64,000 nucleotides of DNA from Puccinia triticina (GCF_026914185.1 NC_070567.1:868001-932000), one strand, 5' to 3'; positions 39,561-50,834 are shown, counted from the first letter of the stretch. Numbers and translations: made by a program. Notes: generated by a model from the sequence alone, not told the origin.

Positions 39561-40071
39561 CTCATCTAAAATATAGGCCTTTCTTGGCTCCATGACCAGT
39601 GTGTCCTTTTCATGGGGATGTGAAAGGCGCAGTATGTCATATTGTCCCCCTCATGTACTCGCGTACATCAGGGGGACAATTGGTGTCTCAACACAAAGTT
39701 TTTACTTTTCATGTGGCTGTGAAAGGCCCGTCCTGTGATATTTCCACCTCAATGTACGCGCGTACATTAGGGTGACTATTAGCAAAGTGCAAAAAAGCTC
39801 ACTTGCATGTGCAGATGTGGATTTTGAAAAGCAAAAAAAAAAAAAAAAAAAAAATCACACAATCATTTTTGTGAAGAGGCCAGGATTTGTGGCCAAACTG
39901 GGGTGGCACTGCAATCTAACCTTGACTTACCTCAGACTTTCACCCCAATACAATAGTTTATCACCATTTTTTTTAGCCAAATTCAAATTAATTACAGCAT
40001 TTCCAAGAAAATGGCTTTCACTAATTTTACTGCAACATTACACCAATAATACCAAGTTAACTTTTACTTTA
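39561..40071. repeat. paired hairpin repeats, non-coding
   Basis: A 110-bp unit occurs twice in diverged form. Copy 1 has a 40-bp hairpin at 39641-39680 (ATTGTCCCCCTCATGTAC, loop TCGC, complement with one mismatch). Copy 2 has the perfect 18-bp palindrome AATGTACGCGCGTACATT (39751-39768). A run of about 22 A follows near 39833. No gene. Confidence 0.7.
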
Positions 40072-40202
40072 ACGGACTTACTTCGCGCACTGCGAAAAGC
40101 TCTTCGCGCACTGTGCAGTGCGCGAAGTTTGCAAACACTTCGCGCACTGCGCGTGAAGGGCGCAACTTTTTCAAATTATTTTTTGACCAATCAATAGACA
40201 AG

Positions 40203-40699
40203 CTTATTATTGTCCTCTGTTAATTTATTTGGAGTTTTTTGAAGCTTCCTTGTATGCTTAAAAATCCCACCAATGAAAAAAACAAGTACAGCCATTTGGG
40301 GACCTGGAATTCATATTCCCACAGGCCAAAAAATACAAATAATTTAGTGAATCATATTAAATATGTATTTAAAAGTTTTGGAACTTTTTGGCCACTTTGT
40401 ACAAGGACAAGGCTTTCAAAAACCAGTAACTTTTTCCCAAGATATGCCAAAATGCGCCAGTAAGTGGTGAACTTTCTAATTTTTGAAAGCCTTATTCTTG
40501 CACAAAGTGGCCAAAAAATTCTAAAAAGTTTGAATTCATATGTATCATGATTCACTAAATTATTTGGATTTTCTTACTCGTGGGAATATGGATTCCAGGT
40601 CCCCAAGTGACTGTACTTGTTCATTTTATTGGTGGAATTTTTAAGCATACAGAGAAGCTTCAAAAAACTCCAAATAAATTCACAGAGGACAATAATAAG
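40203..40699. repeat. 497-bp foldback (near-perfect inverted repeat)
   Basis: Arms of about 240 bp begin CTTATTATTGTCCTCTG and its complement, with many transitions. The centre is near 40450. A transcript would form a long hairpin. It lies inside the MULE between gene and left terminus and may be a nested MITE; target duplications are unclear. Confidence 0.85.
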
Positions 40700-40913
40700 A
40701 TAGTATTTCATTGTATTTTACTCAGCCAAGGCTCACTTTAATTCACTGAGCAGTCAAAGATAAAATGAAAAAGTCTTCTTAAATTAGACAGAACAGGAGT
40801 GGAAATAAAACATGTATTTTTTCTTGTAGAATCAAATAAATCAAGCATTTGGATATGTAAATAGACTACTCTAAATCTATAACAACTTGCAAGGCGGATG
40901 GGTCGTTAGGAAA

Positions 40914-43900
40914 TCAGTGGTCCCATTCATCTCGATTTAATTGTATTATTGCCTCCCATTCTTTGGCGGTATTGCTTCTTTGTTTAAACCAGTGGGGATG
41001 TATTTTGGGAGCAGGATAAATGCTTCCTTCAAACTGGAAAGCATTGAAGTGATACTTCCCTTCGAGATAGACAATAAAGATTGGTGGGTTGTTGGTCGGC
41101 GCATGTGACAAGGGCAGGAAAGTCGCAACGATTAAGTTTGAAAGGTAAATCACCGGGCGTTGATACGCATCTGCAAGAAGATCGCCATGTCGAGGGAAAT
41201 TCATCCAAAACTGTGTTGATTGAGCCGGTGTACGGAAGTAGTTGAGATTCAATTGTAATCGTTTGAATGGAACAGAATCGGAGATTACTGAAGTGTATTT
41301 CTTGTTCTTGTAAACCGGTTGATTATCCATTTCCTTAACCATTGCCCGACAAACATCCTTCCAAGAACCTTCGTCTAGGCCAATGCTTACCGCTGCAGCT
41401 CTAAAACCGCAGTGCCCATCACCATCAACATCAAAGATTTTCGAAATGCTGGATCTGAATTGGCCAACCACCGCAGTATAATGAGGATGTGCCTTTCAAC
41501 ATGATTGCAATCAGAAAATGGGCATTATCGGTTTGAGTTTGATCAAGTGAATTCTTACTTGATTAAATTTCATCCATTCATTGGTATCTTCATCGTCATC
41601 GCTCTCTTCCGACATCGGAATCTCATCCTTTCCATTGTTGATGTCATTTTTGGCTTCTTCTTTTGACTTCAAACCTGTCTCGCAATTCTGATTGGTTGGT
41701 TGAACAACCCGACCCGACCTCTGTGATTTGATTTGAAAAAACAACAATCAGTCTTCATTGAGACTTGATCGATCATTCACGCTCACAGTCACTATCTTCA
41801 AGGGGTCAGCTGGGAGTTCATTGCTTTCGCTGTTGCTTTCGCTTCCTTCCGAAATCAAAGATGAGGCGCTCTCGCTTTCTGACTGCAAAACGGTTGACTG
41901 TTTGGATATTGAATGATGTACAATATGGCGAACTATGTGAGTAAAAAACAGGTTACAATCAAGCAAGCAATCCAAACATTCATACCTTTGCAGTTTTTGT
42001 TGTTTTGCGCTTTTTCACATCGGTTTCATCCTTGCGAGGTCGTCCTCGCCGTCGCTTCTGGGTAGGCTCAAGGGGTTTCTGCTTGGGAGGTCGTCCAACT
42101 TTTCTCTTGGGGACTTGATACTCCCATGCCGACGGATCTCGTTTGGTCGACTTCTGTGATTGGTCTTTAGGCTTGTTCAGAGCACCTTTTGGTCGTCCTT
42201 TGTGTGGTTGTTCAATAGGCTCCCCAAAAGGAGACAGGACATGAGTCTGGTCGAGTAACTGAGCGAACTCGCGAATGTACCTGGGCTGTTCATGAGTTGA
42301 GAGCTTCTGAAACCTCTCGAAGATCTCGGAAAGAAAGGTTTTTTCGTGCTCTTCGTCAGTTGGAAATGTCTCTTTCACTTCCTCGGGGATCACTTCCTGT
42401 GCAACACAAACAGGAAAAGGATAAGAAAACTTGTAATTCAAAGCAAACAAAAGGAGGAACTTGCAAGTTTTTCAGGAAGGTGCCATTGCGGGTGAAAATG
42501 ATCAATCCCAACATAGAAACCATCCTCGTCTAGCTTTCGCATCTGGTGTGCACAGGGGATTCCCATTGGAGTTTCACACATAGCATCTTTGCACTCGGGC
42601 GATTTGTCCGAGACTAGTAGACAATGAGCTGCTCTGAGGGCATGGTGAGAGATCTTACCACCTAAGCGACCGAGAACTCGAGGAAGGTTATTGATGTGCA
42701 CTTGCTGTTGTGTCGCACATTCAATCCTCATTTTGTGAAGCTGATGTTTGACCGCATCATCCATGTCGGAGATAGTAGTGTGCATCAAGGATTTTGCTCC
42801 TTTGAGGAAGCGCTTGACAGCAGCATGAAGGCTCTCGATTCGGGAGGTGGTGACGTTGTTGAAATGCAGAACATCTCCAATGAGATACTTGACAAATCGA
42901 TCCTTCAAAGGGATCCAGTTTTCGGCGAGATATTCCATAATGTCGGGCGTACAAGTCGATGCGAGCTTAGCGTAGTTTTTCTGATAAATTTCTGGAGATT
43001 TAGAGACCACCAGGTAGTTCCACGCCTGTCGGAATGTTCCGTAGTCTTCATCACCAAGGATCGGACGGCATTGCGCGTATAAGTTTTTTGCCCATGTGCC
43101 ACTGACATAAGAGATTTCGAGCGCTCGGAAAGACAGTTTCAATAGCGTTCATCAACGCTTGCTCCTTGTCGGTGAGAATAACAGAAGGAATGTGAGGTTG
43201 AAGGGCCAGTTTCAGCTGTTGTAAAGCCCACGTAAAATCGCTGTCTTGCTCCTTTGAGATGAAGCAAAAAGCAAATGTGAAAGAGTGATTGCACGAGTTG
43301 ACCCCACCAATGTGCAAGAGTGGCATCTTGTAGCGATTAGTCTTGTAGGTAGCGTCAATCTGAATGCAAAAGTGATGTTTCTTGGCGAGTTCTAACGATT
43401 CCGGAAGCGCAAAGAATAATGCAGATGAGCAATCCGAGCCAGTCTTGATGTCTACTGAAGATTTGATTTGGTATTTAAAACCTTTTGATCTGAGGGCTTC
43501 AATCACGCGGATCATCGGTGGTGATCGTTCAAGCTCCATTCTTCCTTCTTTATAGTTAAAGTTGTGAATGGCCTTCAATGGCGCAAGGAGAGGAGTCGGG
43601 CCCATTTTCATCAGTGTGTTTTTCACTTTGATCGGCATAACACCGGCAGAACGAAGCAATATCATTTGTTCCTTCTGATCGGCTGTGAATCTTTGGTGAA
43701 CAACATGGGCAGAAGGGTGTTCGGATGGGGCGTGATTATGGTCAGGATTTTTGATATCCAAGTCCCAATTATTGGTGATTGGGTCGTGTGTTAAGACAAG
43801 TCCAAATGGGCAGTTTGTCTTGCGGGTCTTGTTGCTGCTGTCTTTCATTCTTGGAGCGCTAGGGTCTTCATTTCTTTTCTTTTCGATTTCTAGATTATCT

Positions 43901-44304
43901 TTGTTTCCTTTGGTTTTGTCCGGAGTGTCGGTCATGTCAGTCAAAGCTTTTCGATGAGGCCGATATTTACCAGATCGATCGCATTGATAAATCACCCGGT
44001 CTACGCCATTGACAGGATAGGATCGGGCTGTCACAATTGCATAGCCATTCTCCTTAGCCCAGATCTGGATGCTCTCGAAGCAAGCGTCTTTTGAGGTATA
44101 GCTTTGTGCTGGGGGTGCTGGAATTGGCGGATGGTGTTCTTCTTCGACTGGAGTTTGCTCGGATCTAGATCTAGCGTCTTCGGGTAGAGAATCTTCTCTG
44201 TTGTTTGGTGGTACGGAATCCATTGACAAGTTGAGAGCATCAATAGGCGGAGGATCTTCCTTGGTGTTGGGTGCGGAAGCCATTGCGGCGGCGAGAGGAT
44301 CCAT
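40914..44304 (-). CDS. MULE transposase - SWIM - AT-hook - OTU protease fusion
   Basis: Starts MDPLAAAMASAPN (44304). Exon 1 (to 42465) has a FAR1/GCM-like zinc region (CPFGLVLT, DPDHNHAPSEHP-like DHNH), the MULE core with Asp in IQIDATYKTNRYKMPLLHIG, Asp in ILTDKEQALMNAI, LLCQWHMGK, Glu in TSRIESLHAAVKRFLK, and a SWIM finger (CKDAMCETPMGIPCAHQ). A run of six A (plus 43084-43089) puts the frame out by one base between QWHMGK and NLYAQCRP. Exons 2-5 (42396-41986, 41932-41787, 41720-41559, 41492-40914) join in phase and encode three AT-hooks (GRPKG, VGRPPK, RRGRPRK), an acidic linker, then an OTU domain with DVDGDGHCGFRAAA (Asp and Cys) and KYHFNAFQ (His). Intron 1 appears to be GC-AG. OTU proteases remove ubiquitin; the role in transposition is unknown. 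Apart from the A-run, the gene looks intact. Confidence 0.8.
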
Positions 44305-44651
44305 GGTCTTAGGAGAAGCAACAAAGTTGGAGGTGCAATAAGCTTCTCAGGTTACGGGGGACAGTTTTTAGACCCCCAAAGGCCATGCATTCATTATTTT
44401 TTGGTTTAATTAATCAATAATTTCTTACATTAGACTAAGAGCCAGAAACACCTCCAGAAATTTTTTGTGGGGTAATGAGAACCCTATCTATTGATTCATC
44501 AAATAAAAACTGGCAAAAATCCGTTTATTTTTTTTGGGGGAATCCACAGTGCGCGAAGTGTTTGACGGAGGGCGCGCACTGCGTCGCGACGTCGCGGATT
44601 GGTCGCCCACAGTGCGCAAAGTGTTTTTTGCAGTGCGCGAAGTAAGTCCGT

Positions 44652-44905
44652 TTTTTTTTACAGGAATTACATTCAAGAATGGCAATTTGCTTTCCTATCC
44701 TTCGACATCATCAAACAGGAGCAATTTATGAGTTGGACTTGGGTAAAATATCATTTCATAATATTTTTTCCTCTAGTTGTACCTAGAAAACAAAAGAATT
44801 CTACACAACATTGTGTTGACTCCCAAATCAATTCTGACTGACTTTTGACTCACTTCTACATCCACTTCAATTCATTTAGGGATGAGTTACTGATATACAT
44901 CAGGC
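44652..44905. other. short non-coding gap
   Basis: Between the MULE right end and the pogo frame. The pogo left terminal repeat should lie here but was not found. Confidence 0.4.
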
Positions 44906-46979
44906 TCACATCCGACCAAAACTCACATCAAATTCAGCTCTGGCACTCCCTGGGGAGTGGGAACATATCTCCCCTGGTGTGTTTTCAACTGTTTTGGAAC
45001 AGCCTGTCAATTCTTGACTCGCTACAACTTTAGTTGATGCCCAACAGTTAGAAATCGTTGCTTGCAAAACATTGTCCCAAGCTTTCTGGGCCATCTTCAT
45101 TGCAACCAATTGGTTGACATTGAAAATCTGGCTAGCACTCATCTGATTGTCTTTGGTGAATATGGTGATTGATTGTGCAATTGCCTTCTTCCAATAATGT
45201 GATTTCAAGCACCTGATTATCCCAGCATCGAGTGGTTGAACATGGCTAGTAAGATTGGCTGCAAAGAATTCAACTCTGATGTTTGAAACACCTCCTTCCG
45301 GCACCGCGTGTCCGCAAAAATTATCAAGAAGCAATAGCACCAATTGTTTTTGAGATTGCAACTGAGAGTTCCAGGACATGAGCCAATCTTGAAAGATCTC
45401 GGCATTCATCCACACATTTCCATTGTTGTAGTACTCGTAACCATACTTGCGCGCTTGTTTCTTTTTGAAACAACGAGGTTGCTTGTATTTTCCAATAAAA
45501 AGAACAGGCAACTTCTTGCTTCCGTTGGCATTGCAAGTTAGTGCCAGCGTCATACAAGTCTTGTTTCCTTTCACACCATGTTTTTTACTGAATGCTAGAC
45601 CGTTATCAGGAGGCATGCTAATGATTGTGAAATTTTAGTTGGGAATCATCTGGAGCTTGATTGAAGAGAACAACGCATGAATAGAAAAGGCCAGTTTCAT
45701 CCATATTGAATATGTCTTTCAAATCATACTCCTGTGTTATTCTTTGGACACGCTCCACCTCCAATTCAACAGGAGTAGGGTCCACTGAAGCAGCTTCACC
45801 GTGTTTTTGGTAAGATTTCATTTGGTGTCGTTTCTTGAAGGAATCAAGCCATCCGCTGCTCAAATTTAGCCAATCTTCTGTTGGTATGCCAGCAAGCCGC
45901 GCAAAATCTCGCTATTTTGCTTTGATTATATTGCCAGTAATTGACATGTTGCAATGGATTGCTTGCGTCATCCATTCAGACAAAGCCGCTTCAATGTTTG
46001 GATAGCTCAGCTGACGGATTTTCTTTGTTGAAGAGTGAGAACTCTGGCTTGCTTTTGATCAAATATCCGCTTCAGATTTCAGCCATTTTGATAACAAAGG
46101 CTGCTTGATGCTGAGATTGGGATAAACAGCAGAAAAATGTCTGGCTGTGTTTCTTTGGTTCCTTCCGTTCCTGTGGTACCAGTCAAGAACTTCAATCTTC
46201 TGAGCAAAGGTGGCAAACTTTGATTTTGAGTTGTTTGCTTTAGGATCATTGGTAGGTTTTTTTTTCTTTTCATTCACGGTCAGAGTATTGGAAAGCGTCT
46301 GCTTTGTATCCTTTGCCAGTGGATCAGAAGTCTTCTTTACATTCGCAACAGGACCATTGGATGTTATTTTCTTCTTATCGTTTGTGTTGTTTGTTTGGCT
46401 AGTCTTTCCGCCTGATTCTGAGACAAATTCAAAAATATGCTTCAAGCTTCTTGCATCGTCATTCGTGAGAGCTAGGGTTGATTTGTTGGAAAGAGCTTTG
46501 ATTTTCTCAATCAACAACTGTTCGTCAATAAGATTTCCTTGGCCATCAAGCCATTCTTCTTCCTCCGCGGAAAGAGCTTGATTTTGATTCATCTTCTTGA
46601 TTAATTTCGCTTGTTTCAGTTTATAATCTTCTTTCATTTTCTTGAAATGAGCCTTGAGTAAATGAAGTTCCAGCTCTTTGTTCTCTTCTGTCGCATCATC
46701 AAGGCTAGGTTGTTTTTCAGCGATATGGAGGTGTGCGGTGTTTCCAATTAAAGTCAGATAAAGCGGTCCATTGTGCTTTAGAAGCTGAAAAAAGCTGGTG
46801 TTGACTTCTTTGACTGACATCGTGATTTTTCTTTGTTTCTCAAGCAGTTGACTGAGGCCCTGATCAAGAAGTCTAGTGACTGAGGCCCTGATCAAGCAGC
46901 GAGTGACTGAGGCCCTGAGAGAATCAATGTTAATTGTGCCCTTATGTAGGTCTTTGATTGACATGTGGATTTTTTTCAT
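44906..46979 (-). pseudogene. pogo/Tigger-type transposase
   Basis: Read leftwards: an N-terminal extension with a helical, charged segment (EENKELELHLLKAHFKKMKEDYK), a Lys/Thr/Asn-rich linker, a psq-type HTH (KIEVLDWYHRNGRNQRNTAR), the CENP-B/Tc5-type HTH (DFARLAGIPTEDWLNLSSGW), then the DDE/D core: NMDETGLFYS, LVLLLLDNFCGHAV, and HVQPLDAGIIRCLK. This is the Tc1/mariner superfamily, pogo branch. Dead: TGA after KSEADI (likely from CGA), TAG after GNIIKAK, and a junction near 45617 that does not splice cleanly in phase. The first part contains repeats of GTGACTGAGGCCCTGA (46850-47000). Confidence 0.78.
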
Positions 46980-47109
46980 TTCTCAAGCAGTCCAGTGACT
47001 GAGGCCCTGAGAGAATCTATGCCAAGTATGCCCTTTCAGAGGTATGGTTCCCCAATTTTGGTATGCAGTATGCCCCTTAATTTGGCGCGCACCAACCTGG
47101 GGAGAAGCT

Positions 47110-47172
47110 CCTGGGTATGCACTTAGACAGTTTATGCCCTTAGGCTGGTATGCCCTTAGACAGCTTTGACTG
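47110..47172 (-). repeat. pogo element terminal and subterminal repeats
   Basis: On the minus strand the end reads CAGTCAAAGCTGTCTAAGGG, a typical pogo/Tigger terminus, flanked by TA (47173-47174). The CTGTCTAAGGGCATAC-type motif recurs inward at about 47116 and 47132, probably transposase-binding sites. The opposite terminus was not found. Confidence 0.6.
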
Positions 47173-47174
47173 TA

Positions 47175-48690
47175 TTACCCCAGTGATGTCCGCCCATGAA
47201 AATTCAGGGGGCCGCACAAGTTTTCCGGGGGCCGCGCAAGTTCTGCTGGAAAACCACTGGGTGTGGCTGCGGAGAAAACCACACTCATTTGTGGGTGGTG
47301 TGAGTGGTGTGGTTCTCCCTCTCATCTGAACTCCCTGCGCTGATTGAGAGTTTGAGTCCCACTGGTGATAATTTTTACCAGGCTGTGCTCCTGCTGAATT
47401 TTTAAGGCCTGCCTACGTGGCCACGTGAATTCCACAGGTACACATCTGTAAATATCCGTGGAATCCTCGGGGCCATCACGAGGTGCCCCTGCGATCCACT
47501 TGGTGGAGATCACATGAAAGTGTGGACCAGCAGCCACTGGTCCAACCTCGCGCAGGGGCACTACGGGGAATCCACGAGGATTCCTCGAGATATCCTTGTC
47601 AAAGGACTCCCCGGGTGTAGCCAAACTTAACACAAGTCCCTCCCTGTGCTCGCGGGGCGCAAGCACCCTCCTGCTTGCGGGAGGGACTTGTGCCTAATGT
47701 CCAACATTTGGCTTGAGGCTGCCCAGCCAAATGTTGAAAAAATCCTTCTAACCCCCATATCACCGTATACCCCTCTGATTTTTTTACAGCCTCCAGTACC
47801 ATTAGAATCAGCTTTTGTTTCTACATAATCTCATGTGTCCAAAACAACACCTACCACCATCCACTGAAAAAAAAATGATGTAGGAATTCCACCTGGGAGC
47901 CTATCCGGCCTGATCTAAACCGGATAGCCAGTCCGGCCTAAACGCATGAAATTAAGGTTTGTCATCATATGTCAAACCCTGTGGGACTCCTCGCTTATGC
48001 ACTCAAGAGACCTGCACATATTAATCCAATACTGGAAAAAACCGTGAGAGCGTGTCCTACCTCAACCTTTGGATAATCCAATGGCTTCTTCCCATTGCTC
48101 AGGAATAGCCTGCACCAGAATGACCACTGAGCGGCCAGTTTTTGATGGTTCTACTTGAAAAAATATGTACAGGACAGCTCAGATTGAGAGCTATAACCTG
48201 GCATATGGGGCTTTGAATTTCAAGTTGAGAGGGAGAGGGAATAGAGATGTAAATACAAAATATGTGATTTTCTGCGCAAAACCCTGTCAGCCTCAGGCAA
48301 AGAATGTGACTTTACACGGTGGGGGTGCTTCCTGGCCCGCGTGTTTGTGGAGACGACGGGATCACCGGCTCTGTGAAATCCACGTGGATTTCACTGCTCC
48401 CCCCGTTGTCTCCACCCTCCCGTGGAAAATGCGTGGAGACAACGGGCTTTCCCGTTGTCTCCACCTGCCTGGGATTTCCACGTCAAGAATCACGAGGATT
48501 CCACGGCCGCCTGTGGGATCGCGGTGGATCCCACGAGAACACAACATGCAGGGGCAGCCGTGGATTCCCCGTTGTTCTCAACAACAGGGAACCCACAGCT
48601 GCCCCTGCATTGCCGGTGGAACCGACACAAACGCAGCTCATCGGGATATTAGGGCTATATAGGGCTGATTTGATGACAACCGCCCCGGCT
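47175..48690. other. hairpin-rich GC-rich non-coding region
   Basis: No gene. Perfect stems: ACAAGTCCCTCCC (47632-47644) with 47679-47691; CAACATTTGGC (47702-47712) with 47726-47736; a 22-bp palindrome at 48373-48394 (GTGAAATCCAC and complement); CCGTTGTCTCCAC (48403-48415, again 48452-48464) with its complement at 48433-48445; ATGCAGGGGCAGC (48546-48558) with 48598-48610. CCACGTGGATTCC-like phrases are frequent, and recur at 50200-50400 and 54135-54165. Confidence 0.6.
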
Positions 48691-48779
48691 TGATTATGTA
48701 CTCTGGATGACCCAGGGCAACAAGGGACTTGTGCCAGCGCCAGCAGTTCTAAATCACCTCAAACAACAGGAAGCTCAAG

Positions 48780-49045
48780 CGAGAGGACCAGTTCATCAAA
48801 GAGCATCCGAACTACGATAAGGTCTTCTGGTGCATCTCCCAGACTAACCCCCACCGCAAGCTCTGCCAGACTCCAGTATCTTGTCAAGCCCTCCTACGGC
48901 AAATGCGCAAGACTCTCTACAACGTGCTGATCCTCGGCTTCGGGAACCCGATGGATGCCTCGGTCCTGATGTATGATCGACAAGATGCTGGCGGAAAAAT
49001 GTATCCCCGTGACGTCACAACAATTATAACCTGTTTGATCAAAAG
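48780..49045 (+). pseudogene. captured exon-like fragment, unidentified
   Basis: One plus frame reads as ordinary protein without low complexity: EDQFIKEHPNYDKVFWCIS, NPHRKLCQTPVSCQALLRQ, TLYNVLILGFGNPMDASVLM. I do not recognise it. It ends shortly before the glycogen-synthase fragment and may be a second captured host exon. Confidence 0.35.
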
Positions 49046-49079
49046 GTATTGACCATCGATGCTTTCTTCTTGTTCACAG

Positions 49080-49872
49080 TTGGAGGTATCTACACAGTCA
49101 TCAAGACCAAGGCCCCGATAAACTGCCACAAGTATGGTGATCAATACTGTCTCTTGGGCCCCTTGGCTTACAAGTCGGCCCCAATGGAAGTAGAAGCCAT
49201 CAAACCTGACACGCCCGAGATGAGAGACTCGCTCCAGTCAATGAAGGATCGTGGGGTCAAGTATCTCTACAGATGTTGGTTGATTGAAGGCAGTCCCAAA
49301 GTCTTGCTCTTTGACACCGGCTCCATGATGTCTTGCTTGGACAAATGGAAGAACAACTTGTGGAACCTGGCCGGGATCCCGGCACCCCCAAACAATAGCG
49401 AAACTAACGATACGATTGTCTTTGGCTACTTGGTGGCCTGTTTTTTGGGCGAAGTACGTCACATGTTGTTTTTCTCCCCCTCCGGACACGTTCAACGTAT
49501 CACAATCAATCGGCTGACTACGTAATGACCATTGTTGACTCACTTTGGTGATGGATTCAGTTTGCCTCCCGCAAAACTTCCAAGGCAATCATCGGACACT
49601 TCCACAAGTGGCTTGCTGGCCTTGCTATCCCTCTCTGCCGCAAGCGTCAAATCAACATCACCACGATTTTTACCACTCACACCACACTTCTAGGCTGTTA
49701 CCTGTGTGCCGGATCAGTCGATTTTTACAATAACATTCAGTATTTTGACGACAATCACAAAGCCGGCAAAAGAGGGATCTATCACAGATATTGTGTCAAG
49801 TGGGCATCAACGCACTGTGCCAATGAATTTCCCAGAAGGCCGGCGGTCAGGACAGCACTGAGTGCCAAATAA
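49080..49872 (+). pseudogene. glycogen synthase fragment (captured)
   Basis: Two exons of a glycogen (starch) synthase, which in the cell extends glycogen from UDP-glucose. Exon A (49080-49453) follows acceptor TTCACAG and reads [68 protein letters not shown] and [11 protein letters not shown]. An intron with donor GTACGT and acceptor ATTCAG follows. Exon B (49561-49872) reads [65 protein letters not shown], then a shifted tail to TAA. First and last parts of the enzyme are missing. RCWLIEG where GRWLIEG is expected suggests decay. Introns are retained, so capture was from DNA, not mRNA. Confidence 0.8.
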
Positions 49873-50404
49873 ACATTGGCGGTGGCATCACATGTTGTCA
49901 CGCCGCAGACACCGTCTGATTCCCCCGTTTCTCATTTCTCTTGCTTTTCTCTCATTTCTCTTGCTTTTCTTTTACTTCTTGTTTCTCTTTGTGATTTTTT
50001 CTCTATCAATCCCTTTTTTTGTATGTTTTTACGATGGCTACTTGATGTGCAATGCAGCGTGTGGTACCCTGGTGGTACCACATTGTGCAATATTACCCGC
50101 GGTTTTGATCCGCTCCGCCCCCCCCCCCGGGTTACCTGGCTGAACCACATCTTGTGGGCCAAACCCGCGCGTGGGTATCACAGCGATTCCTCGGGGAGCC
50201 CACGGTTGAAGGACCTGTGATCCACCCGTGGGCCCGACCTTCACGTCGTGATCACAGGGATTCCACGGGGATTCCACGCGGAGCCGAAAGCTGCCGTGGA
50301 ATCCACGGGTGATCCTCCCGGTGGTGACCCCGTGATTCCCTGGACCTCCAGCCGCTGGTCCGACCTCGCGCGCGGCTACCACGTGGAGTCCTCGTGGATT
50401 CTGG
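49873..50404. other. non-coding: pyrimidine tract, then GC-rich hairpin DNA
   Basis: 49925-50030 is TC-rich; 50100-50400 is GC-rich with repeated ATTCCACGGGGATTCCACG-type phrases like those at 48360-48540. No gene. Confidence 0.5.
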
Positions 50405-50834
50405 ACCTATGTAACCTCCAACCAGCCAGTGTTAGACTGGGCTTGCGCGTGCACGCGAGCCCAGTCGTGGACTGAGAATCCCTGCGAGATGTCGGAAATC
50501 CCTCTCAATTGAAACCCGCTTCAATCCCGCGCGAATCTGAGACTCTGACTGCCACTCCACACCGCGCCTACACTTCAAAGCTGGCACACACACTCCAAAC
50601 CCCATCGCCACCTATTGCCACCAAGAAAACAACTCATCAAAAACGATCACATAACAACTTGAGGTTAAACTGTTGCGCGCAATTGTTTGAGTTGCTGCTA
50701 GCTGGTAAGGTTTTTTTTTGGCACCCATCGACCAACGTCATCTAATGCGACTCGTCGCCAATTGATAGTCTCTTCACTCTGACTAGCCTACTCCTTGGGG
50801 TCCCATAGATCTTGCTCGCATACCTCCACCCTCC
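50405..50834 (+). repeat. 430-bp inverted repeat, left arm
   Basis: Near-identical to the complement of 53705-54135. Contains a hairpin around GACTGGGCT...AGCCCAGTC (50432-50464) and an 78-codon frame (from MKPASIPRESETLT) that is preserved in both arms but has no recognised domain. Confidence 0.9.

Larger units (their letters stand above)
40072..44651 (-). mobile_element. Mutator-like element with OTU-fusion transposase
   Basis: Terminal inverted repeats: left 40072-40093 begins ACGGACTTACTTCGCGCAC, and the right end (44630-44651) is its complement. Behind each end lie several more CTTCGCGCACTG motifs in both orientations (left 40081-40153, right 44547-44640), probably transposase-binding sites. 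One minus-strand gene fills the interior. Left of the gene is a foldback (40203-40699). Clear target duplications were not found because both flanks are T-rich. Confidence 0.85.

Noticed and set aside
49049..49079. ATG start for the glycogen synthase fragment
   Set aside because: These codons are the end of an intron (TTCTTGTTCACAG); the homologous exon starts at 49080.
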